DNA of 64,000 bases from Leptolyngbyaceae cyanobacterium CSU_1_3 (GTDB taxonomy: Bacteria; Cyanobacteriota; Cyanobacteriia; Leptolyngbyales; Leptolyngbyaceae). The stretch is from NCBI GenBank assembly GCA_012034655.1, contig JAAUOZ010000004.1, forward strand, positions 1 through 64,000, in the 5' to 3' direction. The notes beneath the pieces were generated by a model. It was not told where the DNA came from. It saw only the letters and a list, made by a program, of their open reading frames with translations, and made no database searches. This document shows, piece by piece, positions 19,134-27,703 of this stretch. The translations under genes were made by a program, and so were the position numbers. Numbering within the stretch: position 1 is the stretch's first letter; each line of letters opens with the position of its first letter.

Positions 19134-19556
19134 ATGACTCAATCTTTCAATTCAAAGCAGGCTGAAATAATCGTGGTACGCCCTGATCCGCACATCATAA
19201 CGAATCACTCACTTTCCTCTTTTGTGGGTCTCTCTGCCACCACAGCCGGAACCCAAGGAATTGCGATGGAATTCATCATTCTGCCACCTGGAGCGATCGC
19301 TAAGCCTCATCTTCACCCTGAGCATGAAACCGTTCTCTACCTGCTTAAGGGACGAGTCGAGGTATACTATGGCGAGGGATTGCAGCAATGCCAAGTCTGC
19401 AAAGCGGGTGATTTTATCTTTACGCCCCCCGGTGTTCCTCATCAACCGCGCAATCTCAGCACCACAGAACCTGTTTACGCGATCGCGGCTCGTAACCGCC
19501 CCGATGAGCAAGAAGAGAGTGTGCCCTACATTCAACATTCGAGAACTGATGCGTAA
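19134..19556 (+). CDS. small cupin protein
   Basis: A single-domain cupin beta-barrel (140 residues). The metal-binding motif appears as PHLHPEHETVLYLLKG (G(X)5HXH(X)3-4E type) and the second motif as GDFIFTPPGVPHQPRN. Substrate unknown. The start is the ATG at 19134, which follows AAGGAGC. The stop codon overlaps the next start (ATGCGTAA), so it is translationally coupled to the reductase gene. Confidence 0.8.
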   Translation: MTQSFNSKQAEIIVVRPDPHIITNHSLSSFVGLSATTAGTQGIAMEFIILPPGAIAKPHLHPEHETVLYLLKGRVEVYYGEGLQQCQVCKAGDFIFTPPGVPHQPRNLSTTEPVYAIAARNRPDEQEESVPYIQHSRTDA

Positions 19557-20121
19557 ACTCAAATACTATGTTGCCTGTACGCTTGATCACTTTATCGCTC
19601 GTGAAAACGGTTCGTTTGACTTCTTTTTAATGGAGGGAGAGCATGTTGCAGATTTGCTACAGACCTTTCCTGAAACTATTCCTGCTCACGTTCGGAATAT
19701 TCTCGGCATTACATCTGAGAATCAGTGTTTCGATGCCGTATTGATGGGTCGCAGAACTTACGAAGTGGGACTTCAAGAAGGAATTACTAACCCTTATCCT
19801 CAACTAAAGCAGTATGTTTTTTCGCGCACCTTGGAGGAGAGTCCTGACTCAGCGGTTGAGCTAGTTTCGTCCGATGCGATCGCACTGGTTCAAACTTTAA
19901 AACAACAATCTGGGAAAGACATTTGGCTGTGCGGCGGTGGAGACTTAGCTGCAAGGCTGTTTCCCACGATCGATGAAATGATTCTGAAAGTTCATCCCAT
20001 TCTGCTCGGCTCAGGAATTCCGTTGTTTTCAGGCGAGATTCATCAGACTTCACTGGAACTCGTCAACCACAAGATCTACAACAACGGATTTATGCTGTTG
20101 CACTACCAAGTCAAGCATTGA
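19549..20121 (+). CDS. dihydrofolate-reductase-like protein (RibD C-terminal domain family)
   Basis: A 190-residue NADPH-binding reductase-fold protein. It begins KLKYYVACTLDHFIARENGSFDF and contains VLMGRRTYEVG and DIWLCGGGDLAARLF, the conserved features of the RibD_C/YyaP-type family, and ends GFMLLHYQVK. Members reduce deaminated pyrimidine or folate-like substrates, but many are uncharacterised and I cannot assign a substrate. The ATG at 19549 lies inside the end of the cupin gene (8-base overlap), so the two are co-translated. Confidence 0.8.
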   Translation: MRKLKYYVACTLDHFIARENGSFDFFLMEGEHVADLLQTFPETIPAHVRNILGITSENQCFDAVLMGRRTYEVGLQEGITNPYPQLKQYVFSRTLEESPDSAVELVSSDAIALVQTLKQQSGKDIWLCGGGDLAARLFPTIDEMILKVHPILLGSGIPLFSGEIHQTSLELVNHKIYNNGFMLLHYQVKH

Positions 20122-20864
20122 GATTCCTTGTAAAACAACCCTGAAACATGGCAAACATGAAACGTAACTACTCAGGAGGGTAACTGAAAGCGTGAAATGC
20201 CCATTCTGTGGGCATCGTGCTTAATGCACTGAGAGCAAGTGATACTTTGAGAAGGCCAAACAGAAGTAGTAGCATGTAGCGTATTGTTAGTAACGTTCTT
20301 GTTTTGGCGCTAAAAAACGGAATTTACTACCTGTAGTGGTTCAGGAGCTAAAAATTCTAAATCTGGAGTCTGAGTCGTTACATCCCAATAGTGAATCGTT
20401 TCGCCATAACTAACACTGACTAGAATGTACGCTGAAACAATCGGGATGGAAGGTAAGACTGGAAGCCACATCGGTGTGCTCTGTGAACTGGTGGAGACAT
20501 TGCCAAGTGACCGTTTACCAAACTTGAATGGTGCGATCGCGACTGACTGCCAATCATTCACCATCGGGGCTAGAGTGAAGGTTACAAGGGTTAGAACTCT
20601 GGGGAAGTCGTCGCACTAATTGATAGGTGTGGACATGCCAAAGCTGAATGCCTTCCGGGCAACTCGATTAATTGGTTTTGGGTGAGATGGGATCTCAAAT
20701 GCGCTGAACCGGAACGGAGCATAGGCTGTCTGTTGAGTTGCAAAGATTGCCGCCGTCTGGTTAGCTTAAACGTTAGGCTGCTTAGGCTGTTGGTGATGAC
20801 TATCCCGTAAACCTTTTTGAAATCGTGGTAAATTTTGACCTTTCAAAGACTGTCTTTGAGTCCA
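20122..20864. other. intergenic region with a decayed WD40 fragment
   Basis: On the minus strand, about 20310-20660, two frames together encode WD40-like pieces: LWHVHTYQLVRRLPQ...SPDGE in one, and VSYGETIHYWDVTTQTPDLEFL in the other. These are remnants of a propeller gene broken by stops and frameshifts. Near 20750 the plus strand reads AACGTTAGGC, a motif also found at cassette-like gene ends at 61.7 and 62.75 kb. Confidence 0.45.
20310..20660 (-). pseudogene. WD40-repeat gene remnant
   Basis: Two short reading frames on the minus strand keep recognisable WD40 blade ends (LWHV followed by SPDGE, then HYWDV) but are out of frame with each other and have no start or upstream domain. The open frame ends at 20310 with a short tail. 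It is non-functional. Confidence 0.45.
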
Positions 20865-21209
20865 TTAAAATTGACGCAATCGATCGAGCTTTTTCAACTG
20901 TTTCGACTGTTCTTGCAATCGTGCTTCAAGACTCTGACAAACAAGCTCGCATAGGTCAAAAATCATGGGGTCGGTGATTTGATAATAAACGCTGACTCCC
21001 TGAGGCTGCCGTTGAACAATACCTGCCTGGGTTAGAATTTTGAGATGTTTGGAAACGTTGGCTTGTCCTAGCCCAGTTTCTTCAATGATTTCAGTAACAT
21101 TCTTCGCACCCCCCTTAAGGGCACACAACACTTGTAAACGACTAAGCTCGGACAGCACTTTGAAGTAGTCAGCAACTTGAGCCAGGGCTGAAATCGGGAT
21201 CTGAGACAT
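20865..21209 (-). CDS. ArsR/SmtB-family repressor, BigR/SqrR-like persulfide sensor
   Basis: A small winged-helix repressor. The recognition helix region reads TGLGQANVSKHLKILTQAG. Cys29, in VLCALKGG, matches the first sensing cysteine of BigR/SqrR/YgaV proteins, and Cys87 or Cys91 (CELVC) the second; in those proteins the pair forms a polysulfide bridge that releases DNA. It is transcribed away from persulfide dioxygenase, rhodanese and TauE/SafE genes, the usual targets of BigR. A palindrome in the shared promoter region is its probable operator. Metal-sensing ArsR alternatives are less likely given the neighbours. Confidence 0.85.
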   Translation of the reverse strand: MSQIPISALAQVADYFKVLSELSRLQVLCALKGGAKNVTEIIEETGLGQANVSKHLKILTQAGIVQRQPQGVSVYYQITDPMIFDLCELVCQSLEARLQEQSKQLKKLDRLRQF

Positions 21210-21238
21210 ACGTGGAGTTAATTTAATTTATTGGTTAG

Positions 21239-21264
21239 ATTATACTACTATATAGTAATATAAT
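21239..21264. promoter_or_regulatory. palindromic operator between the BigR-like gene and the sulfur operon
   Basis: A 26-base AT-rich palindrome (ATTATACTACTA and its near-mirror TAGTAATATAAT around TATA) lies 29 bases upstream of the repressor start and 26 bases before the dioxygenase start. Its size and position match an ArsR-family dimer site that would repress both directions. Confidence 0.6.
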
Positions 21265-21290
21265 TAATATAGAAATTAGAGGTAAACATT

Positions 21291-21992
21291 ATGTTGTTTC
21301 GTCAACTTTTTGATCGAGAAAGCAGTACCTATACTTATCTGATTGCCGATCGTACCTCTGGTGAAGCGATTTTGGTCGATCCTGTTTTGGAGCAAGTGGA
21401 GCGTGATCTCAAGTTGCTCAAGGAACTGGGTTTGACTTTGCGTTATTGCTTAGAAACCCATGTTCATGCTGACCACATTACGGGAGCGGCACAACTGCGA
21501 TCGGCAACCGGATGCGTGAATGTAGTGCCAGAGCAAGCACAAGTAGACTGTGCCGATCGGTTGATTCGGCATGGTGAAACTTTGCATGTGGGTGAAATAG
21601 AGGTGCAGGCGATCGCCACACCAGGACATACGGACAGTCACATGGCGTATCTCGTCAATGGCACGCACCTTCTGACGGGAGATGCGCTCTTGATCCGAGG
21701 CTGTGGGCGGACTGATTTTCAAAGTGGTGATGCGGGCACGTTATTTGATTCCGTGACTCAACGGGTGTTTACCTTGCCGGATTCCACCTTGATTTATCCA
21801 GCCCATGACTACCGAGGGCAAACCGTTTCTTCCGTTGAAGAGGAGAAACAGTGGAACCCTCGCTTTGTGGGACGCAGCCGCGATCAATTTAGGGAGTTTA
21901 TGAATACCCTGAATTTACCTGATCCACAAAAAATGATGGAAGCCTTACCTGCTAATGAACGGTGCGGCAACCTCGCATCCAGTCCTGCTTAG
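21291..21992 (+). CDS. persulfide dioxygenase-like metallo-beta-lactamase-fold hydrolase (ETHE1/Blh type)
   Basis: The family oxidises glutathione persulfide to sulfite using a mononuclear iron. The metal motif HVHADH is at about residues 57-62, followed by TPGHTDSH and the ETHE1/Blh signature LLTGDALLIRGCGRTDFQ (aspartate and Arg/Asp substrate loop). The length of 233 residues is that of single-domain ETHE1. It is the first gene of the sulfur operon, with rhodanese next, and is probably derepressed by (poly)sulfide through the divergent repressor. Confidence 0.88.
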   Translation: MLFRQLFDRESSTYTYLIADRTSGEAILVDPVLEQVERDLKLLKELGLTLRYCLETHVHADHITGAAQLRSATGCVNVVPEQAQVDCADRLIRHGETLHVGEIEVQAIATPGHTDSHMAYLVNGTHLLTGDALLIRGCGRTDFQSGDAGTLFDSVTQRVFTLPDSTLIYPAHDYRGQTVSSVEEEKQWNPRFVGRSRDQFREFMNTLNLPDPQKMMEALPANERCGNLASSPA

Positions 21993-22017
21993 AATACTTT
22001 TTGTTTGGAATAAACCC

Positions 22018-22572
22018 ATGACCTTAGCAAATGAGAATCAACTCCAAGCAATCGATGCGCAAACCTTAAAACAGTGGATGGAAGCCAATACCGTCTTGTT
22101 AGTGGATGTGCGCGAAGCTGCTGAATATGCCACCGAGCGAATTCCCGGTGCAAAACTGCATCCCCTATCTCAATTTGACCCGCATCAAATTCAACCCATG
22201 CCGGGGCAAAAAGTAGTGCTTTACTGTCAATCGGGAAATCGATCGTCCAAAGCTGCCCAACAATGTTTAAAGGCTGGATTTAATGCTGTGACTCACCTAC
22301 GGGGCGGTATTCCCACTTGGAAAAGTGCAGGCTACACGGTTGAAAAGAGTCAGAACGCACCCATTAGTTTATTTCGACAGGTTCAGATTGTTGCAGGTTC
22401 ATTAGTCGTCATTGGGACGGTTTTAGGAACGATCGTTTCACCTGCCTTTTTACTCCTGAGTGGCTTAGTCGGTGCGGGACTTGTGTTTGCAGGGATTACC
22501 AACACCTGTGCAATGGGAATGCTCTTGGCAAAGCTACCGTACAATCAACAGTCTGAACAAAGCTGGAGATAA
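22018..22572 (+). CDS. rhodanese domain with C-terminal DUF2892 membrane hairpin (YgaP-like)
   Basis: A sulfurtransferase that moves sulfane sulfur via a cysteine persulfide. The rhodanese domain (about residues 10-105) contains VDVREAAEY and the active loop CQSGNRS, with the catalytic Cys at about 73. Two hydrophobic segments follow (about 125-170), ending in ITNTCAMGMLLAKLPYN, the DUF2892 signature. I chose the ATG at 22018; an earlier in-frame start would overlap the dioxygenase. It is 25 bases after the dioxygenase and 3 bases before the exporter gene, a tight operon. Confidence 0.88.
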   Translation: MTLANENQLQAIDAQTLKQWMEANTVLLVDVREAAEYATERIPGAKLHPLSQFDPHQIQPMPGQKVVLYCQSGNRSSKAAQQCLKAGFNAVTHLRGGIPTWKSAGYTVEKSQNAPISLFRQVQIVAGSLVVIGTVLGTIVSPAFLLLSGLVGAGLVFAGITNTCAMGMLLAKLPYNQQSEQSWR

Positions 22573-22575
22573 CCT

Positions 22576-23451
22576 ATGCTCTGGCTCATCGGACACTTTT
22601 TTGCAATTTGCATTGGGGTCAGCTTGGGGTTACTCGGTGGCGGTGGGTCGGTATTGGCATTGCCTGTGCTGGTTTACGTCATGGGGGTTTCACCTAAACC
22701 GGCGATCGCCATGACGCTGATTATTGTGGGAACGGTTAGCTTGTTGGGCAGCATTCCCCATGCTCGACGCGGTAATTTGAATTTAAAGACAGTTGGTATT
22801 TTTGGCACTTCAACCATGTTGGGGACCTACCTGGGAGCTAGGATTGCTACCCTGCCATTTGTGACCAGTGCATTTCAGATGATCCTATTTGGGCTATCGA
22901 TGTTAATTGCCGCAGCTTTGATGATTTACCGCTCTGTCAAAGCCAGTCCCAAACCTGATGAGGATGGAATAGATGGGACTCAATATATCAAACCCGCTTG
23001 TAAATATTGTTGGCTTTGGCTGATGACTGAAGGCATTGCCGTGGGAGTTTTGACTGGATTAGTGGGGGTGGGAGGTGGGTTTGCGATCGTTCCAGCATTA
23101 GTGTTGTTGGGCAACATTCCAATGCGACAAGCAATCGGCTCTTCGCTGCTGATCATTGCGTGTAATTCGATCGCAGGTCTGGTGGGTTATTTAGGGCATA
23201 TTTCTTTAGACTGGACGCTCACCGTTTCGTTTACCTTTTTGGCTGGATGCGGGACAGTCATTGGAGCATATCTTGCTCAATTTGTACCGACACAGCATCT
23301 TCAGAAAAGCTTTGGTTATTTTCTACTAGCAGTTGCTGCATTTGTATTGGTGCAAAATCGAGACAGTTTACAAGGGCTTTGGAAGTCATCTGCTTACCAG
23401 CAACCTAACAAGGGCGTTGCAGCGGTATGTAATGAGGTGTCCGATACTTAG
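22576..23451 (+). CDS. TauE/SafE family sulfite/organosulfonate exporter
   Basis: An integral membrane exporter with about eight transmembrane helices. The two halves carry the family's glycine-rich motifs GVSLGLLGGGGSVLALPVLVY and GVLTGLVGVGGGFAIVPALVLLG. In sulfide operons this protein is thought to export the sulfite made by persulfide dioxygenase, which fits its position as the last gene after the dioxygenase and rhodanese. The C-terminal 25 residues are polar and cytoplasmic. Confidence 0.88.
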   Translation: MLWLIGHFFAICIGVSLGLLGGGGSVLALPVLVYVMGVSPKPAIAMTLIIVGTVSLLGSIPHARRGNLNLKTVGIFGTSTMLGTYLGARIATLPFVTSAFQMILFGLSMLIAAALMIYRSVKASPKPDEDGIDGTQYIKPACKYCWLWLMTEGIAVGVLTGLVGVGGGFAIVPALVLLGNIPMRQAIGSSLLIIACNSIAGLVGYLGHISLDWTLTVSFTFLAGCGTVIGAYLAQFVPTQHLQKSFGYFLLAVAAFVLVQNRDSLQGLWKSSAYQQPNKGVAAVCNEVSDT

Positions 23452-23648
23452 TTCGATGTGACTTGCATCTGCCGAACGCGATTGTTATGCCGATCGCACC
23501 ATTCCTAAAGCCACGGAGTTTTACTCATCAGCATTGCTCACAAGTTCCCCACATTTAAGCCTTACCGTTGAGTAGGAAGAATCTTTTTAACGACAGTTAA
23601 GACATTACTTTTCTACTTAACAGTAACCCATAGCAGAAGGTAAGGCAC

Positions 23649-23981
23649 ATGAATCGGGCAAATGACGGGCGCTTTCTTAGTATCTTGGGATTCCTGGGTT
23701 TTCTGGGTTTTCTAGGGTTTCGAGGCAGCCAACAGTACCCACATCTGGCAAACCTAGCATTTCTGTCGCTGCTATCGTTGGGGGCGCTTTTGGTGTTTCT
23801 ACCCGTCCCAACTTCCAAGGTAAAAGTCACGATCGAGCCAAGTAAAAAAGTCTATTTGGGCTTCCTGGGCTGCTTGGCTTTTCTCGGATTTCTTGGAAGT
23901 GATAACCCAGAGCTAGCAGGGCTAGCAGTCATTGCAATTCTATCTGGTTTGGCAATTCGGACAAGGCGATCGTCACAATGA
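23649..23981 (+). CDS. small membrane protein with LGFLGF repeats
   Basis: A 110-residue hydrophobic protein of unknown role. It has two similar halves: a glycine/phenylalanine hairpin (LGFLGFLGFLGF, about residues 13-24) followed by a Leu/Ala helix, then again YLGFLGCLAFLGFLG (about 68-83) and a second helix ending in a basic tail. The repeat is visible in the DNA as near-identical 9-mers (tttcctgggt-like). DUF3796-type proteins have comparable repeats, but the assignment is tentative. It stands alone after the sulfur operon. Confidence 0.55.
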   Translation: MNRANDGRFLSILGFLGFLGFLGFRGSQQYPHLANLAFLSLLSLGALLVFLPVPTSKVKVTIEPSKKVYLGFLGCLAFLGFLGSDNPELAGLAVIAILSGLAIRTRRSSQ

Positions 23982-24108
23982 TTACTTTTCTAATTTTGGT
24001 ACAACTTGTTTTACCGTTAATGCTCACTTCAAGACATTGGATGAGTCAATTCCACGTTTTCGTGCCGATCGAGGGCAGAGTTACGGCGTTGATATCATCC
24101 AGACCAAT

Positions 24109-24132
24109 CGATACATAGTGCGATACATAGTG
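24109..24132. repeat. tandem 12-mer CGATACATAGTG x2
   Basis: Two exact adjacent copies lie 25-48 bases upstream of the hydrolase start. They could be a promoter-proximal binding site or a simple duplication. Confidence 0.5.
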
Positions 24133-24156
24133 CAATTTACGACAAGGAGCACTGGC

Positions 24157-25704
24157 ATGACTCATTACAATTCACGTCCACGTTATACTGCTCCCATTCA
24201 GCAACGACTGCGCGCACTTTGGCGCGATCGCCGGATGGGTGGTGCGATTGCGACAGCGTTGGCAGCACTGCTAGGTTTGACGATCTCGCATACCATGCCC
24301 CATGGGCCTGCAACCGCGACTCAGGCGTTAATCGTGATGGCAACCAGTTTGATCGCGGGTAGTGCGGCAGGACTGATCGTGCGATCGCGATGGGCTGTAC
24401 CCATTACCGCGATCGCTTACATGATTGCGATTGAAATTGGGCGCTTCTCCGTCATTGGCCCAACCGTCGATGCGCTTCGTCTAAACGAGCCATTTGGGAT
24501 TTTGGCACTGATTCTAGGGCGTGGGTTTCATGGTTTGGTAGGCATATTGCCGATGATGCTAGGAGTCTACTGGGGCATCGCGATCGCTGATCGTCTGACA
24601 GCTACCACGCAACCGATAAAACTTAGTAAGTGGGCGATCGGTGCAACAATTGGACTCGTTATGCTTGCCATACTGATTGCCCTACCAGCTAGTACACCGC
24701 CCATTTTGGCAGCTAATGGCAAACCCCTCTCTGGTAGCATCGCCAGTCTGGAAAAAGTCCGATTGGGAGGTCAGGAACAGTGGATTATGCTGCGGGGTCA
24801 CAGCATCGATAACCCTGTGCTTCTCTATCTTAGCGGTGGGCCGGGACAGAGCGATCTGCCCTACTCACGGGTGTTATTTGATGATCTATCCCGAAATTTC
24901 GTCGTGGTGAGTTGGGATCAGCGGGGAACGGGAAAATCTTACGCGGCACTCGATCCGACTTCCACTCTGACCCTCGACCAAGCGATCGCCGACACGATCG
25001 AACTGACTCAATATCTACGTGAACGATTTGGTGAGAAAAAGATTTACCTACTCGGTGAGTCGTGGGGCAGTACCCTTGGGGTCTTAGCCGTTCAACGCCA
25101 GCCAGAGTTGTATTATGCCTGGATTGGTAGCGGTCAGATGGTCAGCCAGCGTGAAACCGATCGGCGAATTTACCAAGACCTCTTAACATTAGCAGTGCAA
25201 GAAAAAGACACCACGCTGGCGACTAAAATGCGATCTTACGGGGAGCCACCCTATGCCGATAGCCCCTACGCAAATGCCTTCGTGATGGGGCAATACGATC
25301 GCCTCTCTCCGCCTTACACGCCGCCACAATCCTATATCCAGCGTGGCAACGCAGCTAATCTCGGCCCCTGGGGTATTTTTGGCTCCGAATATAATTTCGT
25401 GGAGAAGGTGAATGTCCTGCGGGGGCTGATCGATATGTTTTCAGTGATGTACCCGCAACTACAAACAATTGACTTTCGCCACACCGTCAAGCAGCTTGAA
25501 GTGCCCGTTTATCTGCTCGATGGCGCAGCCGAACTCAAGGCTCGCCGTGACTTAGCCTTGGAGTGGTTCGAGCAATTGAAAGCACCCCACAAACAATGGT
25601 TTAGCTTTAAGAACGCCGCGCATTCCGTCGCCTTTGAACAGTTTGAAGCAGTATCCCGAATGATGGTTGAAACCATTTTGCCCAAAACCTATCCAGCGCG
25701 ATGA
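24157..25704 (+). CDS. membrane-anchored alpha/beta hydrolase (proline-iminopeptidase-like)
   Basis: The N-terminal part (about residues 25-190) holds four to six hydrophobic segments, then an alpha/beta hydrolase domain: oxyanion region LSGGPGQ, DQRGTGKSY, nucleophile elbow GESWGS, and a late His in NAAHSVAF. The fold resembles prolyl aminopeptidases, so peptide or ester cleavage at the membrane is likely; the substrate is unknown. The ATG at 24157 follows AAGGAGC; the open frame to 23932 has no supported start. CPBP protease and other genes follow on the same strand. Confidence 0.78.
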   Translation: MTHYNSRPRYTAPIQQRLRALWRDRRMGGAIATALAALLGLTISHTMPHGPATATQALIVMATSLIAGSAAGLIVRSRWAVPITAIAYMIAIEIGRFSVIGPTVDALRLNEPFGILALILGRGFHGLVGILPMMLGVYWGIAIADRLTATTQPIKLSKWAIGATIGLVMLAILIALPASTPPILAANGKPLSGSIASLEKVRLGGQEQWIMLRGHSIDNPVLLYLSGGPGQSDLPYSRVLFDDLSRNFVVVSWDQRGTGKSYAALDPTSTLTLDQAIADTIELTQYLRERFGEKKIYLLGESWGSTLGVLAVQRQPELYYAWIGSGQMVSQRETDRRIYQDLLTLAVQEKDTTLATKMRSYGEPPYADSPYANAFVMGQYDRLSPPYTPPQSYIQRGNAANLGPWGIFGSEYNFVEKVNVLRGLIDMFSVMYPQLQTIDFRHTVKQLEVPVYLLDGAAELKARRDLALEWFEQLKAPHKQWFSFKNAAHSVAFEQFEAVSRMMVETILPKTYPAR

Positions 25705-25760
25705 CTTGGCTATTCTTTCGGTTCAGACTGCACGACTCGCCAATTTCATGAGAACTTTTT

Positions 25761-26581
25761 ATGAAAATTGCCCCATCAGATGCCAGCCGATATCAGATCC
25801 CCTTCATCGCCCTCGTGCCATTTCTCCTGATGACGTTCGGCTTGGCGTGGGGTCTTTTTGCACTTTTCATCTTGCTCCCTAGTCAGATGGTCGCAATCTT
25901 CGGGGTATTGAGTGGTCGGCATCCACTATTCATCTTGGCGGTGTGGGCACCTGCGATCGCGGCTTTGATCACGGTTCTATACTACGCTGGTATTGCAGGC
26001 TTGTGGCATTATCTAAATCGCTTATTCCTGTGGCGCTGCCCACCTGCCTGGTATGCCTTTTTATTAGTCGGCATTCCGCTCTTGTTTTACAGCGGATCGG
26101 CATTAAAGAACAATCTTTTCACCGAGCCGTTCCCATTTTCCTCGTTTCAATCACTGATTTTAGCTCTGGCTGTGACCTTAGCGATCGGCCCGATCGAGGA
26201 ATTCGGCTGGCGGGGGCTGGCATTACCGTTGCTGCAACGTCGATTCGCTCCCATCTGGGCCGGACTGATCTTGGGTGTGATCTGGGGCATCTGGCACCTC
26301 CCGGCGTTTCTGTTAAGTGGCACACCGCAAAGCGCCTGGTCATTTCCTTCATTTTTGGTTGGCTCTGTTGCAATCAGCGTTATCGTCACGCCGTTATTTA
26401 ATGCATCGCATGGCAGCATCCTACTTCCTCTTCTAGTCCATTTTCAGCTCAACAATCCGCTCTGGCCCGATGCCCAACCCCACGACACCCTCTTTTTGTG
26501 GCTGCTGCTGCTCTCGTCGTTTGGGTCAACCGAAAAACGATGTTCAGTGGAAAATGTGCCGTGACGGTAGTCATTCCTTGA
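25761..26581 (+). CDS. CPBP family intramembrane metalloprotease, C-terminus frameshifted
   Basis: A polytopic Abi/CAAX-type protease. The catalytic motifs EEFGWRG and WHLP are present, with a later HFQLNN near the end of the core. The open frame stops at 26564 with an odd polar tail (SFGSTEKRCSVENVP). A one-base shift near the T5 run at about 26491-26495 would instead give VAAAALVVWVNRKTMFSG...VTVVIP ending at 26581, the usual C-terminus of this family. So the last 20 codons appear frameshifted, either really or by sequencing error. The catalytic core is unaffected. Confidence 0.75.
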
Positions 26582-26648
26582 TCTGACTGCCGTTGAGGAG
26601 GATCTAATCTCTGGATACTGGAAATGCTGAAATTTTAGGAGGCGAGAA

Positions 26649-27512
26649 ATGCCCCAAACAGATTTTATCGGACGCTTTGAGGAACGCAAGTTTCCAGATT
26701 TTCGCAACGCCACGATCGATACCTTGAGGTGGGGTCACAAACGGCATCATGTTCCCATCCTGCTCGAAATAGATGTGACAGTTGCACGAGATACAATTCG
26801 CGACCAGAAGACAAAAACGAGTCAAGGCATCAGTTTTACGGGTTGGATTGTGAAGTGTCTGGCTCAGGCAGTCAGCGAACACCCGTTCATTCATGCACTT
26901 CGCCAGGAAAACCGGCGATTAGTGATTTTTGAGGACGTGGATGTGTCGATTATCGTAGAAAGAGCAGTCGGCCAACCTGGTGCGGGTGAGACACTGCCGA
27001 TGCCTTACATTATTCGCAAAGCAAACGAGAAAACGATTGCTACTATCCACTCAGAAATCCGCGCCGCACAACAACAACCCGTCATAGAAGGAGAAGTGCA
27101 GATTGGTTCAACTCGCACAGCCTGGATGACAAAAATCTATACAATGTTGCCCCAATGTATGCGAGATCTGTTCTTCTGGCAACATCTGTTTCGCAATCCT
27201 TTTTGGGTCAAACGCATGATGGGAACTGTTGCAGTGACAGTTCTGGGAATGGCGGGTCAAAGCGGCATGAGTTGGGGCATTCCCATCGGGATTCATCCCT
27301 TGATTGTTGCGGTAGGTGCGATCGCCAAACGACCTGGAATTATAAAAGAACAGATTGTCGTTCGCGAGTACGTGGGACTGACTGTACTATTTGACCACGA
27401 TGTGACGGACGGTGCGCCAGTGGCGCGTTTTATCAGGCGGTTGCAGGAGTTGATGGCGGATGGCTATGGATTGAGAGAAGCACCAGAGATCGATCCCTGT
27501 GGATCTGAATAA
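26649..27512 (+). CDS. stand-alone E2-type (2-oxoacid dehydrogenase) acyltransferase domain
   Basis: The 287-residue product matches the catalytic core of dihydrolipoamide acyltransferases and chloramphenicol acetyltransferase. It has the core strand VPILLEIDVT, the helix ISFTGWIVKCLAQAVSEHP, and the active motif HDVTDGAPVARFI (HxxxDG, catalytic His at about 261). It lacks the lipoyl and subunit-binding domains of true E2 proteins, so it probably transfers acyl groups from CoA to some small molecule. A GGAGG ribosome site precedes it. It overlaps a 49-codon membrane peptide gene at its 3' end. Confidence 0.75.
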   Translation: MPQTDFIGRFEERKFPDFRNATIDTLRWGHKRHHVPILLEIDVTVARDTIRDQKTKTSQGISFTGWIVKCLAQAVSEHPFIHALRQENRRLVIFEDVDVSIIVERAVGQPGAGETLPMPYIIRKANEKTIATIHSEIRAAQQQPVIEGEVQIGSTRTAWMTKIYTMLPQCMRDLFFWQHLFRNPFWVKRMMGTVAVTVLGMAGQSGMSWGIPIGIHPLIVAVGAIAKRPGIIKEQIVVREYVGLTVLFDHDVTDGAPVARFIRRLQELMADGYGLREAPEIDPCGSE

Positions 27513-27648
27513 AAGAATTGGCAAATTGTTGTATAAACCTGTTACGACCAAAATCATTCTTATCAGGATTGGTGTTCTGCTCGCAATAGTACTGCTCATT
27601 TTGACGATCGCCCAAGTCAGAGCCAATCAGAAAGCGAGCGATATCTGA
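27499..27648 (+). CDS. possible 49-residue single-span membrane protein
   Basis: A GTG at 27499 overlaps the last codons of the acyltransferase gene and opens a 49-codon frame. The product has a basic N-terminus (DLNKRIGKLLYKPVTTK), one clear transmembrane segment (IGVLLAIVLLILTIAQV) and a short polar tail. The topology, the overlap and the absence of stops favour a real coupled gene. No family is recognised and the start codon is uncertain. Confidence 0.4.
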   Translation: MDLNKRIGKLLYKPVTTKIILIRIGVLLAIVLLILTIAQVRANQKASDI

Positions 27649-27703
27649 CGATCGCGTGACCCTGCCCTAATCACCATACCCCAATAGAAAAGAGACTGAC
27701 ACC

